Origin: Falciphora oryzae
Lineage: Eukaryota > Ascomycota > Sordariomycetes > Magnaporthales > Magnaporthaceae
Assembly: GCA_000733355.1 (NCBI GenBank)
Contig: JNVV01000001.1
Span: 1,067,218-1,131,217, forward strand
Reading direction: 5' to 3'
DNA length: 64,000 nt
This document shows positions 11,391 through 23,010 of the stretch, piece after piece. The translations under genes were made by a program, and so were the position numbers. Position 1 is the first letter of the stretch. Every line of letters begins with the position of its first letter. A model generated the notes under the pieces. That model did no database searches and had not been told where the DNA came from. It was given only the letters and a program-made list of their open reading frames with translations.

Positions 11391-12394
11391 ATGTTTTCTT
11401 CGGTCGGTCGGCTTGTACCTCGGCTTCCCAGACTGCTGGCCGTGAGCTCCAGGCAGCCTTTGAGATGCGCCCATCAGACCCCGCCTGCAAAGGCAGCGAT
11501 GCGTCTTGCCAGCTCTACCGCTAGGCAACACGGTCTCCCCGAGTTCAGTCTTGACGGGAAGGTTGTGGTTGTGTCGGGCGCCGGCCGCGGCCTCGGTCTC
11601 GTGCAGGCCGAGGCGCTCCTCGAAGCAGGGGCAAAGGAGGTGCACGCCCTGGACCGGCTGCCGGAGCCGTCGCCGGACTTTGGCCGCATCGCCGACCGCG
11701 CCAAGTCCGAGCTGGGCTCCAGTCTGACGTACCACCGCATCGACGTCCGCGACGTGCAGAGCCTCAACGGGGCCGTCGAGCAGATTGCGGACCGGCACGG
11801 CCGGCTGGACGGGCTCATCGCCGCCGCCGGGATCCAGCAGGAGACTCCCGCGCTCGAGTACACGGCCGAGGACGTGGAAAAGATGCTGGGCGTCAACGTC
11901 ACGGGCGTCTTCATGACGGCGCAGGCCGTGGCCCGGCAGATGGTGCGCCTGAAGCAGGGAGGCAGCATCGTTCTCATCGGCTCTATGAGCGGGACGGTTG
12001 CCAACAGAGGCTTGATCTGCCCGCAAGTCACCCGCCCCTTATTTCTCGGTTTCTTACCTTTCTCCGGGACACTAACGGTGAAGAGACGGAGGGCAGGGCA
12101 TACAACGCCTCCAAGGCGGCAGTGCTCCAGCTCGGCCGGAACCTGGCCTCGGAGTGGGGCGCCGCGGGGATCCGGGTCAACACCATCTCGCCGGGCTACA
12201 TCGTCACCGCCATGACGGAGGCGCTCTTCGACAAGTACCCAGAAAGGAGACAGGACTGGGCCAACGGCAACATGCTCAACCGCCTGAGCAAGCCCGAGGA
12301 GTACCGGGGCGCGGCCGTGTTTCTCATCAGCTCGGCCTCCAGCTTCATGACAGGCGCGGACCTGCGGATCGACGGCGGCCACTGTGCTTGGTGA
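11391..12394 (+). CDS. Short-chain dehydrogenase/reductase with mitochondrial-type leader
   Basis: Two exons, 11391-12022 and 12097-12394 (309 aa). Classical SDR: the cofactor loop SGAGRGLG sits near residues 62-69, the AAAG strand follows, the catalytic Ser is in LIGSMSG, and the catalytic pair is in YNASKAA. RVNTISPGYI and the C-terminal ADLRIDGGHCAW match sorbose reductase/D-arabinitol dehydrogenase-like fungal SDRs. The first 45 residues are rich in Arg, Ser and Leu without acidic residues, as in mitochondrial presequences. The family sequence NRGLICPAYNASK is restored exactly if the intron (12023-12096) uses a GC donor, CC|GCAAGT, with acceptor GGGCAG; a GT donor at 12027 inserts two extra residues. 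Substrate is not determinable from sequence. Confidence 0.88.
12023..12096 (+). other. GC-AG intron in the dehydrogenase gene
   Basis: Donor GCAAGT is the usual GC-type donor. It recreates CPAYNASK across the junction, the conserved SDR active-site strand. Confidence 0.72.
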
Positions 12395-14055
12395 TGATGG
12401 GGGGGTAGTAATTAATGTGTGATAATAAGGGGATGGTTGACCGGTAGGTGTTACTCATCTTTCCTGTATATGCGTTGCATAAGGAAGTGTTGACCCAGAC
12501 TAACCGTTGGTGTTGTTCATAGGTATAGATATCAGCGAGTTTTCAGTGTGAATTCCTGCATGGGACTTTTGTGGCATCCGCATCCAGATACGATCCCAGG
12601 CATCGGTGTACGCCAGCAATATGGCTGCATGTGACTAGGGTACTCAAATTTGATTGCGCAGCCCCCAACCACGTACGATTTCTCTTTCTTCCTTGCTTTT
12701 TGCTTTGCATTCTTGTTCACTCTCGGGTATGTATACACATATTCGTAGGGTGACCGGGGGTATCGCATGCGAACAGGACAACAGCCCCGATCGGCGGCCT
12801 GGGTGGATTTCGCAATCTGCCCTGCATCTCGTGTCGCTAGCAATCCATGCCCGATGCGCGCCTGCAGGTGATGTTCATTTTCAGGTTGAAGTAACCCCGG
12901 AACGACGCCCGGCAATGCAACTCTGTACCAACAACAGTCTTGGACGCCGAAATACTCGCCGCACCTCTCGACGACAGGTTTTGAAACGCGACGACCTGCA
13001 CCTGCATGGCGGCACTTGTCCAGGCGGTGATTGGCGCATCTTTTTCCAATGGGAGGAAAGACCAAGCGAAGGGAGGATGCGATCCTTTGTCGACCAGCAA
13101 ATTAACGCTTTGCTGGTGGGCGGTGTCGCTTAGGGACGAATCAAACGACACCAGCTCTCAGCCTTACGGCGTCCGAACAGCGACATGACACGACGACCCC
13201 ACTCGTTGGGCCGATCCGGTCCAGCCAACCGTCGACGTGACTGCCGCGTGTGCTGTCCTAATGGAGCAGCCACAACCCACACCGACCTTCAGAGAAAGGA
13301 GACGAGAGAAAAAAAAAAAAAAAAAAAAAAGGTCGTGTTTTTTGTGCCTGCGTTCTTGAGCACGGATTGGTTGCAGAGTGCGGTTCCTCGTCAAACTCGG
13401 CAGTGAGGCACAGCCCGCTCGTGAACGCAGGTCCTGGCTAACCGCTGGTTTTGACCCCATTTTCCGTCAGCTCAGGGTGGTAGGGCTACTACCTTGGATA
13501 CAACCTTGCACGACCGTGAGAGGCAGTTGGCGCCCGCCAAGACCCAGCCCCCACCACAACCATCGCCTAAGAGATGCGGCGTCGACGGGCTCGTCCCGAT
13601 CGTTGCATGCACGTTAGCGTCGCCAATGATTGTGCCCTGGCCAGAATGCCACCTTGGGGTGGCTGGCTGCACAGCCCGCCTCGGGACTTGAGGGCCCGAC
13701 TTCCTCTTTCCCTGGATTGTCCCTCGGCCCCTGATAACCCACCCGTCCCACCCGTCCCGGGCCTGCTGTCATCCCACGACCTACCTTTGCTTGCCTCCCC
13801 GCCAGGTGGGTGCTTGCCCTTCCAGCAACCAGACTGTCCACGACGTTGGCAATCCCCAGGCCGGTCCGCCTGTCCATGGCTCCCCGCATAGCCGTCTCGC
13901 CGAAGTCGGATTGGGAGTCTCAAAGGTGCCCGCCCGTGCCGCCGCGGCGTCCCTGACGCCTTGCCCAGATCTTCGCGAGCAAATCCTTTTAGATTTTCTC
14001 CCGAGCCGGCCGCCCCGGGACAGGCTCGACGCCGCGGTCAGCCAGGCCCGTCGAT
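12395..14055. other. Intergenic between the dehydrogenase and DUF3433 genes
   Basis: Contains a 22-base A run (13309-13330). Frames on both strands around 12532-13151 and 13574-13923 carry no recognisable domain. The last few hundred bases are probably the leader of the DUF3433 gene. Confidence 0.45.
13309..13330. repeat. Poly(A) run, 22 bases
   Basis: Uninterrupted A run preceded by GAGAG in intergenic DNA. Confidence 0.95.
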
Positions 14056-17000
14056 ATGAAGCAGTTCGTGGCGCCTTCGCTGAGCGCATATGCGTACAAT
14101 GCCCAAGCAGTACGAGATGAGGATGACGTCTTGGAAAAGGGCCGAGCCGCGCTGCCGGTGCGCTCGTACAAGCCCCTTGCCCTGCGGCTGCCGTACATCA
14201 TTGTCCAGATCTTTGTCCTCAGCGTCGCCATGGCCCTCTCGGTGTACGCCATAGTGTCGATGCCCGACTCGGACAGCTCCACCCGCGATATCCCCGGCCA
14301 AATGCGCAGTAGCACTCTTCGGTCGGCAGGGGCGTCGCGCTCGTCAACATCCCCTGCCGAAGCTGCCCCGACCGAGGCGCTTTCGAAACGGGCCGCCGGG
14401 ACCTCCAAGATCGTGGTCACCTCCTTCATTGTCACGACTGCGCCAATAACTGTAACCAGGAGCGGGACGACGGTGACAACCACAAGAGCGGGCCCCTCAA
14501 CAGATCGCACCTTCGCCGGTCCGACTAGAACCTCCTCCAGAATCATGACCACCGTTTTTACCACCGTCTCTCGGTAAAATGCCCCCTGACCGACCGGAAC
14601 CTCTCTGCGCGTCTTATCTAGTTCTAACATGGCTTCTGTTACTCTTGTAGCACAACCGAGACTTTACCGGGATCTTGGTACACCACGGGGAATGTGACGA
14701 TGACGAGGCCTGGATCCACCACCATGAGAGAGTCTACCATGACGGTCACCAGGACCGGCGGCGGCGGTGGCGGCGGTGGCGGCGGCGGCGGGAATGGGCC
14801 AGATCAGACAGTGGCACCAACCGCAACGCAGTACTCTAGTGCCGGGACAGTTGTCGCGACCTTGACTCAACCTCCCGTCACATATTTGACTGCAAGTCCC
14901 TCGACTCCCATGAACCCCGCATCTCCTTGTCGCTAACACGCATGTTCGTCCGGCTGCTAGCTTGGGCCTGTGACTCTCACGAGTGTCTATACCATCGATG
15001 CGCCTCAAGAGCAGATACCCATCCCGGGCCCGACGACCCAGCTGATCGAGAAGGTGGTCGACGGGGAAACCAGCGTTATCATTATTGCCCAAGAACCCGA
15101 GACCAAAGTAGTGGATAACCCGGCCACTGTCGTCGTGCCATACACACCACCGGCCGAAACCGTCATTATGACGGTGGGAGGACCAGACTCCCACGCAGCC
15201 GCAGTGATTGTGGTTAACCCCACGCCAGAGCCACGGATGTCTCCGCTCACAGCCGGCCAAGTGGCTAACGGCCAGGCGATGACGGCCGCCTTCCAACCGA
15301 TCATCTTTACCGCCGTTTCGGTGATCGGAGGGACACCAGTGGCGTCCGTAGTGACGGTTGTGACCACGGGCACCGACGGTCTGTTGACGACGGCCACGGC
15401 AACGTCTGTCTTTATGGTCGGCGGCACGACCACGAATTTACTCGTGACGACGACGCCTACGGGGACATTGCCCCTGACGCTCACTGTGGCCACGACGCGG
15501 GGAGCATCGCTAGTTACGTCCGTTTTCACACCTCCACCGACAAGTGTCACGACGGTAATCAGCGGCCGCCCAACCACCATCGTTTCTACGCCGTCACCAC
15601 GCACCTCGACGAGCACCGGTGCGGGCTCGACGCTTACCTCGACTCTGGTCTCGACCCCGACTCCAAAACCCACCTCGGATTCGTTTGTTATCATCGCGAC
15701 CGAAATCAAGGAGAACATTGGGGAAGCCCAGTATTTCATGGGCGTCTTCCTCCCCTTGCTCGTCTGCCTCGTGCTGGCCGCGGGCCTCCGCATCATCGAC
15801 AACCAGGCCAAGCTCTTTCAGCCCTTTTTTGCTCTGAATTCGCCGCACGGCGCGAGCGGAGCCGAGTCCCTGACGCTGCAGTACGTCGGGCCCATCGGCT
15901 GGATCAAGCCCATCGCTATGGGCCAGCCGATTCCGTTCCTTTCGCAGTCGATCCTAATGCTTTCTTCGCTGATGGTACCGCTTTCCGCGGAGGCCTTGGG
16001 AGTGAGGCTGCACGGGAGCTGCGGGCCGGCATCCCCGACGGGCTGCACGGCGCGCCTAGGGGTGTCGCCTGCGCCCGCGTACGCCCTGATTGTCGTCCTG
16101 GCCATTAGCATCGTCCTCCTGGCTGTGCTAGCTGTAATGCTGCACCGGGCGCGGACGGGTCTCTCGGCGAACCCCTGGAGCGTGGCCGGCATTGCGAGCT
16201 TGGCGGCGAACCCCGAGATCCGTGTGCTGGAAGCAGACGAGAGGACCATGACGGCCGCTATGACCACCCGCGGTCGGCGGTACGGTTTTGGCCACTACGA
16301 GGGCCCCAATCTCGAGGGCGAGTACGGCCTCGTGGTGTTAGAAGATCCGGACCGGGATAGCGGACGACTCCTTTTGCAGCCAGGGTCGGACCAAGAGAGC
16401 GATTACGCCTCAATCCAGCTCGGCGGCGTAGCGCAAGAACCTGCAGCGGCCCAGTTCCTTGCCCTGACTGTGGCATGGAGGATCATATTCGCCGTGTTCC
16501 TGTGCGGGATTTTCGCTCTGGTGCTCTACTACCACCTGACGTTAGACCGGCAGTCCGAGTTCAAGACCTTCATGGACTCGCACTCGTTCGGCGTCCGGTT
16601 CTTGCTCGCGCTGACGGGCGTCATCGTTACTTTCTTCTGGCTCGCCTTCTTCTCGTCGGTGACGTGCAAGGCGCCGTTCAAGGCCATGATGCGCCACTCG
16701 CAGCCGCCCGAGAGATCCATCCTCATCTCTCGATGCTCCAATGGGTTCTCCGGCCTGTACAGGGGTATCGAGCAGCGCGAGCCCTATACCTTCTTGGTCG
16801 CGCTCATGGTGTGCCTCGCCGAGGCCCTCCCCGTTGTGCTGTCCAACATACCCTACAAGGCCACCCAGACGCTGACGTCGCACATTGTGTGCGCCCGGAT
16901 ATCCCTGGTGATGTTGGGGGCCATGATCGTCGTCATTCTTGCCTCCTTCGTCCTCGACTGGCCCTCCCTACCGGCCGATCCCCGCTCGGTGGGCGGGCTC

Positions 17001-17246
17001 ATGTATTATGTGACGGATTCCTATTTTGTGGTGAGCCTGGAAGGCGTCTCAGCCCTGGACGGCAAGGCCAGGTCGCAAAAGATCAAGGAACTTGGGCGTC
17101 GGTTCTACTATGCCGATGAGTTCTTCGGCAGGTCTGGACTCAGGCGCAAGGGTGGCATCGATTCTGACGCCAGCCTGGATGGACAGCTGGACCAGTTGAA
17201 CACGGGGTACAAATCTGCTGGGGCGCAGGTGTATTACCGGGAGTAA
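14056..17246 (+). CDS. DUF3433 multi-pass membrane protein with Thr/Val-rich ectodomain
   Basis: Three exons, 14056-14573, 14651-14876 and 14961-17246 (about 1009 aa). The second intron has a weak donor (GTCACA), so its 5' edge is the least certain point; a branch site GCTAAC lies at 14933 and the frame closes. An N-terminal span (LPYIIVQIFVLSVAMALSVYAIV) precedes about 450 residues dominated by Thr, Ser and Val (TVTTT-like repeats) with a 12-Gly run. Then come repeated hydrophobic segments (YFMGVFLPLLVCLVLAAGL, YALIVVLAISIVLLAVLAVML, IIFAVFLCGIFALVLYYHL, FLLALTGVIVTFFWLAFF and two more near the end) typical of fungal DUF3433 proteins. The Thr-rich part is probably O-mannosylated and outside the membrane. 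Function of the family is unknown. Confidence 0.85.
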
Positions 17247-17558
17247 GCAGGATGGAAAAGCATTTTTCTCCGCCTCACACTCCATCTTTCTACTTTGTTT
17301 TCCCTGAATAACTTACATATACACCCACATGCCATCACCGGCTGAATACCCATTCATCTTTGTTTTCACATGTTACTTGGCACCTGGTTAGTGCATTTCA
17401 TGTTGGTTATGGGCCTTTTGGTTTGGGAGCGTTTCCTTGTTGTTAAATTCTGCTCTTGGCGAATATATAGGGAGGGCCGGGGAGTTCGGCGGCGCCAACA
17501 TCAAGTGGGATCAGTGCCCTAGAGAAACGACAATTTGTCTTGCCTGCATATCCATTGA
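17247..17558. other. Short tail-to-tail spacer
   Basis: About 310 bp between convergent stops. It holds AT-richer 3' UTR-type sequence and nothing else I can name. Confidence 0.5.
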
Positions 17559-18636
17559 CTACTTCTCCTCAAACACCGGATCGCCTGGGGCAGCATCGAC
17601 GCATTCCTGAGCAACGCGGTCCACGGCGGACTGGACGTCCTCGTCCCCATCGAGCAGGTCCAGCCAGCTGTTCTGGACGCCGCGGGCCTGCTCGTCATCG
17701 AGGGCCAGCAGCCTGGCCGCGACCTCGGCGACGCTGGCGCGGCTCACCTTGCCGCCGGCGGCCTTTGTCCTGCCGAGCTCGACTCTGCCGGCCGGCTCGT
17801 CGGTCAGGGTTCCCGGCCGCAGGCAGACGGCAACAAAGTCTTTTCGTCTACGGCCCTCGCGGTGCAGGGCCTCGTCAGCCGCGATCTTGGCCTGGTAGTA
17901 GCGCGGCAGCACTTGCTCGTTGAGGTGCAGGCAGGTCTTCCAGTCGTCGTCGGACCACCACGCGGGTTTGGAGCGCCTCGAGGCGAGGTACGATATCATG
18001 ACGAAGCGCTTGACGGAGGGGTTCGCGGCCGAGCTATGTTGATGGTTAGGGGATGCCCATGTTGCCAGGCAGTCAGTAGACGGGCCAGGGTGTGATGTGC
18101 ATGCAATTTTGCGCGGTATGGCAGACTCACGCCTTGATGAAGTGGATGGCGGCGTCCCGGTCGATGGCGAAGGTACGTTCCGGGGCACCCTTGCCGCCGG
18201 CTCTGTGAAGGTCACACGCCCCCTTGGAGTCAGCTGGGTCTACATGACGAAGCAGGGATGAGCCCTGGTGGTGTGTATTCCGAGGTGAGGATATGAGAAT
18301 CTCTCGCACCCGGCGGACCAGACGACGTAGTCTGGGTTCGATTCCTGGATGATGGCGCTGGCGTCCGTCTCGCTCTTGACCTCCTCGAGGCTGCGCACGA
18401 GGATGTCAAGGGTGCCGGAGGCGGGGGCGTCGGCCCTGATGGCCTGCTGCTGGTCCGGGTTCCTGATGATACTGGTGACCTTCCAGCCTTTGCCTAACAG
18501 CATCGGGGTAAGGAGCCTCGAGACCTTGCCATCTGCGCAGCTTTGTCAGACTTCCGTTTCCTTGTGTTTTCTGCGCCCAGCGGCGTGAGAGCATTGACTG
18601 ACTTCCTCCGAGGATCAGGACACTTCGGGCAGACAT
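17559..18636 (-). CDS. NAD(P)-binding Rossmann protein, YMR090W/SDR_a5-like
   Basis: Four exons, 18636-18603, 18532-18310, 18202-18131, 18033-17559 (267 aa). Splicing rebuilds VLILGGNGKVSRLLTPMLL, the glycine loop of an atypical SDR that binds NAD(P), followed by VTSIIRNPDQ, where the Arg normally contacts the 2'-phosphate of NADP. Later segments PDYVVWSAG, FVMISYLASRR and AVCLRPGTLTDEP are the family strands. The protein resembles the uncharacterised yeast YMR090W and bacterial NAD(P)H-binding proteins; these lack a classical YxxxK pair and no reaction is known. The first exon codes for only 11 residues plus one base, so the true start is easily missed. Confidence 0.85.
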
Positions 18637-19285
18637 GGTGCTTGGAGGGACACTAGGTAGCGATGTGCTGTTCTTTGAATTGGATGCTATCTGTCCGGAT
18701 GCCTATGTCTAAGGGAGGGGTTGAATTTAACCCAGCCATCAAGTAAAATAAACACAGGCATTTAGTTTGGAACCACTGGATATATGACGTCGTATCCAAC
18801 GCGCGTCATTGTGTAATAACATAATGTACTGTCTAGGCCAGAAACTGGACACACCGATCCAATGCTAGAGACAGTACAAGAATAAAAGACACTCCCGGCC
18901 ATTCCGGAACCCCGCGAGCCCCAAGCCGTGCGGGGTGAGCTCGCCATGAAATGCCCCACAAAACGGCTGCGGCCCAGTGGCTCCGGGCGCATAAAGTGCA
19001 ATTTCGTGGAATCGCGACCACGACGCGTGAGGAAGGCACAAGGAAGGAAAAGTTTGGGCGTGTGTGTGACTGTTAGCACAGGTGATTGCCATCCACGGTT
19101 CAACCGGCGGGCCTGGGTGGTAGTATGAGTGAGCATGAAAAGATTTTTCCTCCTGCTGTCCTTTCTCCTTATTACCACTTATCCGCAAAACAAACACAAC
19201 CCGCCCGAGTTGGTTGTGTGATTTGACGATTTGACGCCGTCTTTTTTTTTTTTTCGCTGTCAAGAAAAGTTTCCCCTCAATTGAG
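18637..19285. other. Divergent promoter region
   Basis: Lies between two divergently transcribed genes. A T13 run is at 19242-19254, shortly before the plus-strand ATG. No gene seen. Confidence 0.45.
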
Positions 19286-20054
19286 ATGTCACCACACCGA
19301 ATCTGCGCACCCGCCACACTGAGGCGGTGCCTGCTGGCCGGCGGTGGTGCCCGTGCCGGCCACGTGCCGACCCGGGCCCCCGTGTCCCTTGCCCGCCATG
19401 CCGCCACCACCAGCGCGGCCAAATCCCCAGCCATCAAGAAAAAGATAAGCACCAAATCCACTGCCGCCACCACCACGCGGAAGAAGGCCGCGGAAGTCTC
19501 CGCTCCAGAGCCCCCCGTCGTCGAGAAGAAGGCGAAGCGGGCCAGCTCCACCAAGGCCGCCGAGTCCGCCGTGGTGGCCCCGGCGAAGAAGGCAACCCGC
19601 GCCAGCCCCGTGAAGACCGTGGCTGTCGAGGCCAATGCGCCTGTGGCGACACCCGTGAAAAAAGCCACACAGGCTAGCTCTAGCTCTGTCAAGGCGACGA
19701 TCGCGCCTCAAACCCCGGTGACGGCGGCGGCAGCACCCCCTAAACCCCCTATCCAGACTCCGTCCCGGCCCTCTGCAAGGGTCGGGGCCAACACCTCGGC
19801 AAAGGAGTACAAGCGGGCACAGTGGAGCTACACCGGAGCTGTGGTCGGCGTACCTCTGCTGCTGGTTACAAGCTATTACCTGTATGATCGGTGTAAGTCT
19901 GCTTCGACAACCGCCTTATTTTGTCATGGCCGGGAAACTTACTGACACACGGGGTATCTCCAAAGTAATTCTGGGGAAGGAACGCCTGGATACGTCCAGG
20001 CTCAGTCCAACTCCTGGTCGGGACCCGGCTTCGGTACCGGAAGACAGCGCGTAG
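19286..20054 (+). CDS. Lys/Ala-rich single-pass membrane protein, probably mitochondrial
   Basis: Two exons, 19286-19892 and 19966-20054 (231 aa). I do not recognise a named family. The N-terminus (MSPHRICAPATLRRCLLAGG...) is Arg-rich without acids, like a mitochondrial presequence. Residues 50-150 are Lys/Ala/Ser/Thr-rich with three KKA-x-x-AS units (KKAKRASS, KKATRASP, KKATQASS). A hydrophobic span, YTGAVVGVPLLLVTSYYLY, lies near 180-200, followed by a short tail LILGKERLDTSRLSP that splicing provides. Strong base bias toward GC at third positions and clean splice sites argue that it is real. The topology suggests a mitochondrial or histone-H1-like basic stalk anchored by one helix; function unknown. 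Confidence 0.68.
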
Positions 20055-22708
20055 GCAACCAATGATGCTGCTGGCACCCATCAGGGAGCAGTGAATCTGA
20101 TGCCGCGGCGGTGGGGGACTGGCTGATGGCCGTCCAGTGGGCGGCTAACGCCGTTATGCGATACAATGTTAGATATCATACCCATAGCATCTCCACCCTT
20201 TGTATGTGCGGATTACGTCTTTTTATCATTACCTTCTCCGACTATAGACCTCCTCAATTGTGTGGAGACATATGGCAATAACGCGATGAAAAAAAAAAAA
20301 TGCGTTGATAGTTTCTATATGCTCGTCCAAACCAATATTGTCATGCCTTATGAAGATCCGAGAGCTCCTTGCGGGAAGAAAATTACCCGGGTCAACGTTG
20401 GCAGGAACCATAGGAAAATAACGTAGTAATAGGAAAATAAGAAACACCAGCAAGCAAGGTGTCATCCGAACAATCAGTGCATCTGTTAGTCGGTGCCGAT
20501 AACATTGCGAGAAGATCAGTGGGGACCGGATCGGAGAAATGGGCAAGCCGAGAGATGAGATGGACGGCCGAGGTCTTTGCACCCAAGTGGGAATAAAGAA
20601 TAATAAAAATGTGTCGATCCGGGGGCCGCCGGTGATCAGGTAGGCGGCCCCTGTGTCGATGCATTGCCACGGTGCCACGATGCAACAGGCTGGGTGTCGC
20701 CACGCACGGGGAGGGAGATGAATAAGAATCCCAGGTCTAAAGCACCTCCGTCTTTGGTGACAGTGATTGCCGGCGGGACCAGACCTGGTTTTTCCCGTGT
20801 TGCAACCCGCCTTTCCGGGCTGCCAGGGGGCTGGCGCGAGGAGGAGGCTGCTGTTGTCGCTAGGAGACGCCGTCTAGCGGAGCAGCGGTTTCTCTCGTCT
20901 CGAATTTCTTTTCATGAAGAAATTTCAACCTAGCTTCCTAGCCAGGGTCAACCAAACGACAAGAAGCGGTCACGGTCTGAATTTTTCCATCCAATAATGA
21001 CCCCAAGTCCGTTTCCCATCGCTGTGCTTTCTTTTTCGGGAGCATGATCCGAGCAAGCGACGCTGCAGGCAAGAGCCCTGTCTCGAGGGGTCCGCGGCGC
21101 CGAAGCGAGCGATTGAGCAGGATGAAAATCGGTAAGAGTCCACGTCGTCGACCGATGGGTCCGCATTCCTCAAAACGGACGCGGCCGGCGCAAGCGAGCA
21201 GGTAAGGGCCAAGGGCGAAGACCCGCAGCAAAAGAAACCCACGTCGTCTCGCCTTTGTCAGAGATTCCCAGGGGCCTACACCAAGTTCCTCCTGCCATGT
21301 AGGACAAGTCCACACCTCGACCAATAACGTCGAGAGCTACATGCAGCTTTCTTTCAGCCGCCCACCTGCGTTGTAAGCGAGGTTGCTCCCAGGTGCCCCA
21401 CCTCAAAACGTGCACCGCTCCAAGAGCCGCACTCACATTCGACGCTCAGATCTCGACCTCGCCTCGCTGGCGCAGAAATGTGTTTCCCATCAAGCCGATT
21501 TCCCCGTCCAGAACGAACGACAGAGATTTCCCATCTGCCCAGGATCTCCGACGATCGCTACTCCAGGGGGACCCGCCCGTATCGCTGACTCAAGACATAG
21601 CGCGAGAGCTTGTCGCGTCCATGCTTGAGCATGTCTCTCTCGTTCCGCGAGATTGGCTTGCGGATTTCCCGCCGTGCCTCCACCGCCTGCCCAGGTACAC
21701 CTGCATGCCCGGGCATACTACTAGTTGGCAGCAACCATGGCTCGTCCTCTATCCGTAAGGGGCGGATCCGCACAGACCCGAAATTGGGGAGAGAGGTTGT
21801 TGGCCAGAGGCCAGCACTCTCCACACGTGGAGGATCAACTCTAGGACACGACGAAGCGAGCTTGAAACATTCCTCTCCCTCTCTCTACCGGCTCGAGGGA
21901 TCTATCGGACCCTTTTCGTGTCCGTGTTCACAGCACGTACACCGTACCTACTCGCCTGCTCGCATCGGTAGCGAGGGAGACTAGGCAGCTCGTCTCGGTA
22001 CTGCAAGGCCTGTGTCGTCATGGCCTGCCTCGCCGTAACGGCCGAGCTAAGGATTAACGGCAACGTTGTCGTGTCTCGACGGGACGGCCTCGTGGCCATC
22101 TGACAGTAGCAGCACCCGTCGTCACGGCTAGGGAGCCTAGCCCACAGACAGAGGGATCAGCATCCGACAAGCGTCAGGTGTGGGGCAAGCCAATGACAGA
22201 GAAACAACTGCCACCCGGACCTTTCATCTGGTTCAAAAATCTGCATCTCTAAACGAGGCCTGAGTAAATCGGCTGCCGCTTGATCACAGCTGGCCCCGGC
22301 CTTCTTTCGCCCCTTGGCCTCCGTCTTCTGGCCAAGTTGGGTGGGTCAGGCAGGGTTGTGGGAGCGCTAGCCCATCCTCCAGCAACCACGCCAGCTTCTA
22401 GCCTCGTCTCCAGAGTCTAGAACCCCTGACCCAGACAAACAACACCCACAAGCACCCGCTCGCCAACCCACCTGGCCAAACAGCGTACCCACCCGCCGAT
22501 GGAGTGTAACGGGGTGCGGTGTAGGCGCCATCCCCCTTGAGATGTCATGCCCAACCGTCCCGTCTCGTGTGCGCCTGTGTGATCGCCGCCAAGGGTCGTA
22601 GTGATGGTGTCTGCTTGACAGCGAGCTGCTGGACCGGCGGGTAGGGGCGCAGGCAGGCATTGTCCAGTCTTTGGTTCCCGCGAGGCCCTCTCTCCTAGGT
22701 ATCCGGAA
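20055..22708. other. Gene-poor stretch with uncertain coding-like remnants
   Basis: No gene I can support over 2.6 kb. The first 500 bp is AT-rich. Around 21390-21990 several frames look weakly protein-like but need frame changes and show no family motif, so a decayed gene is possible but unproven. Confidence 0.4.
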
Positions 22709-22713
22709 GCGAT

Positions 22714-22724
22714 GATATATATAT
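22714..22724 (+). promoter_or_regulatory. TATA-like element and CT-rich leader of the secreted repeat-protein gene
   Basis: ATATATATAT is followed by about 250 bp of strongly C/T-rich DNA (22733-22990) up to the ATG at 23011. This is typical of highly expressed fungal genes. Confidence 0.5.
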
Positions 22725-23010
22725 GTCCGTCAACCCCGCTCGTCTCTCTCGTTCCCTCCCTTCTATCCTCACTCAACCAAGCCTTCTCTTGACAACCAGT
22801 CTTTCTTTTTGCACTTCTCGGCATCTTCCATTCTTTTACAGTTCTGTGAACTCCTTTTTGACGTTCTATCGACACTCTTTCGTCTCTGACCGACCAACCA
22901 CTTCGTTTTTAAACTTTATAGCCTTTTGATCCCTTTCGCTTCTCACCCGCTAGCCGGAACTTTTTTGCCTCGTCTTATCGACCGACCAACCAACCCAAAC
23001 CTAACCAACC

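Noticed and set aside
15005..15811. Minus-strand frame of 268 codons opposite the DUF3433 gene
   Set aside because: Val/Thr-rich mirror of the Thr-rich coding sequence.
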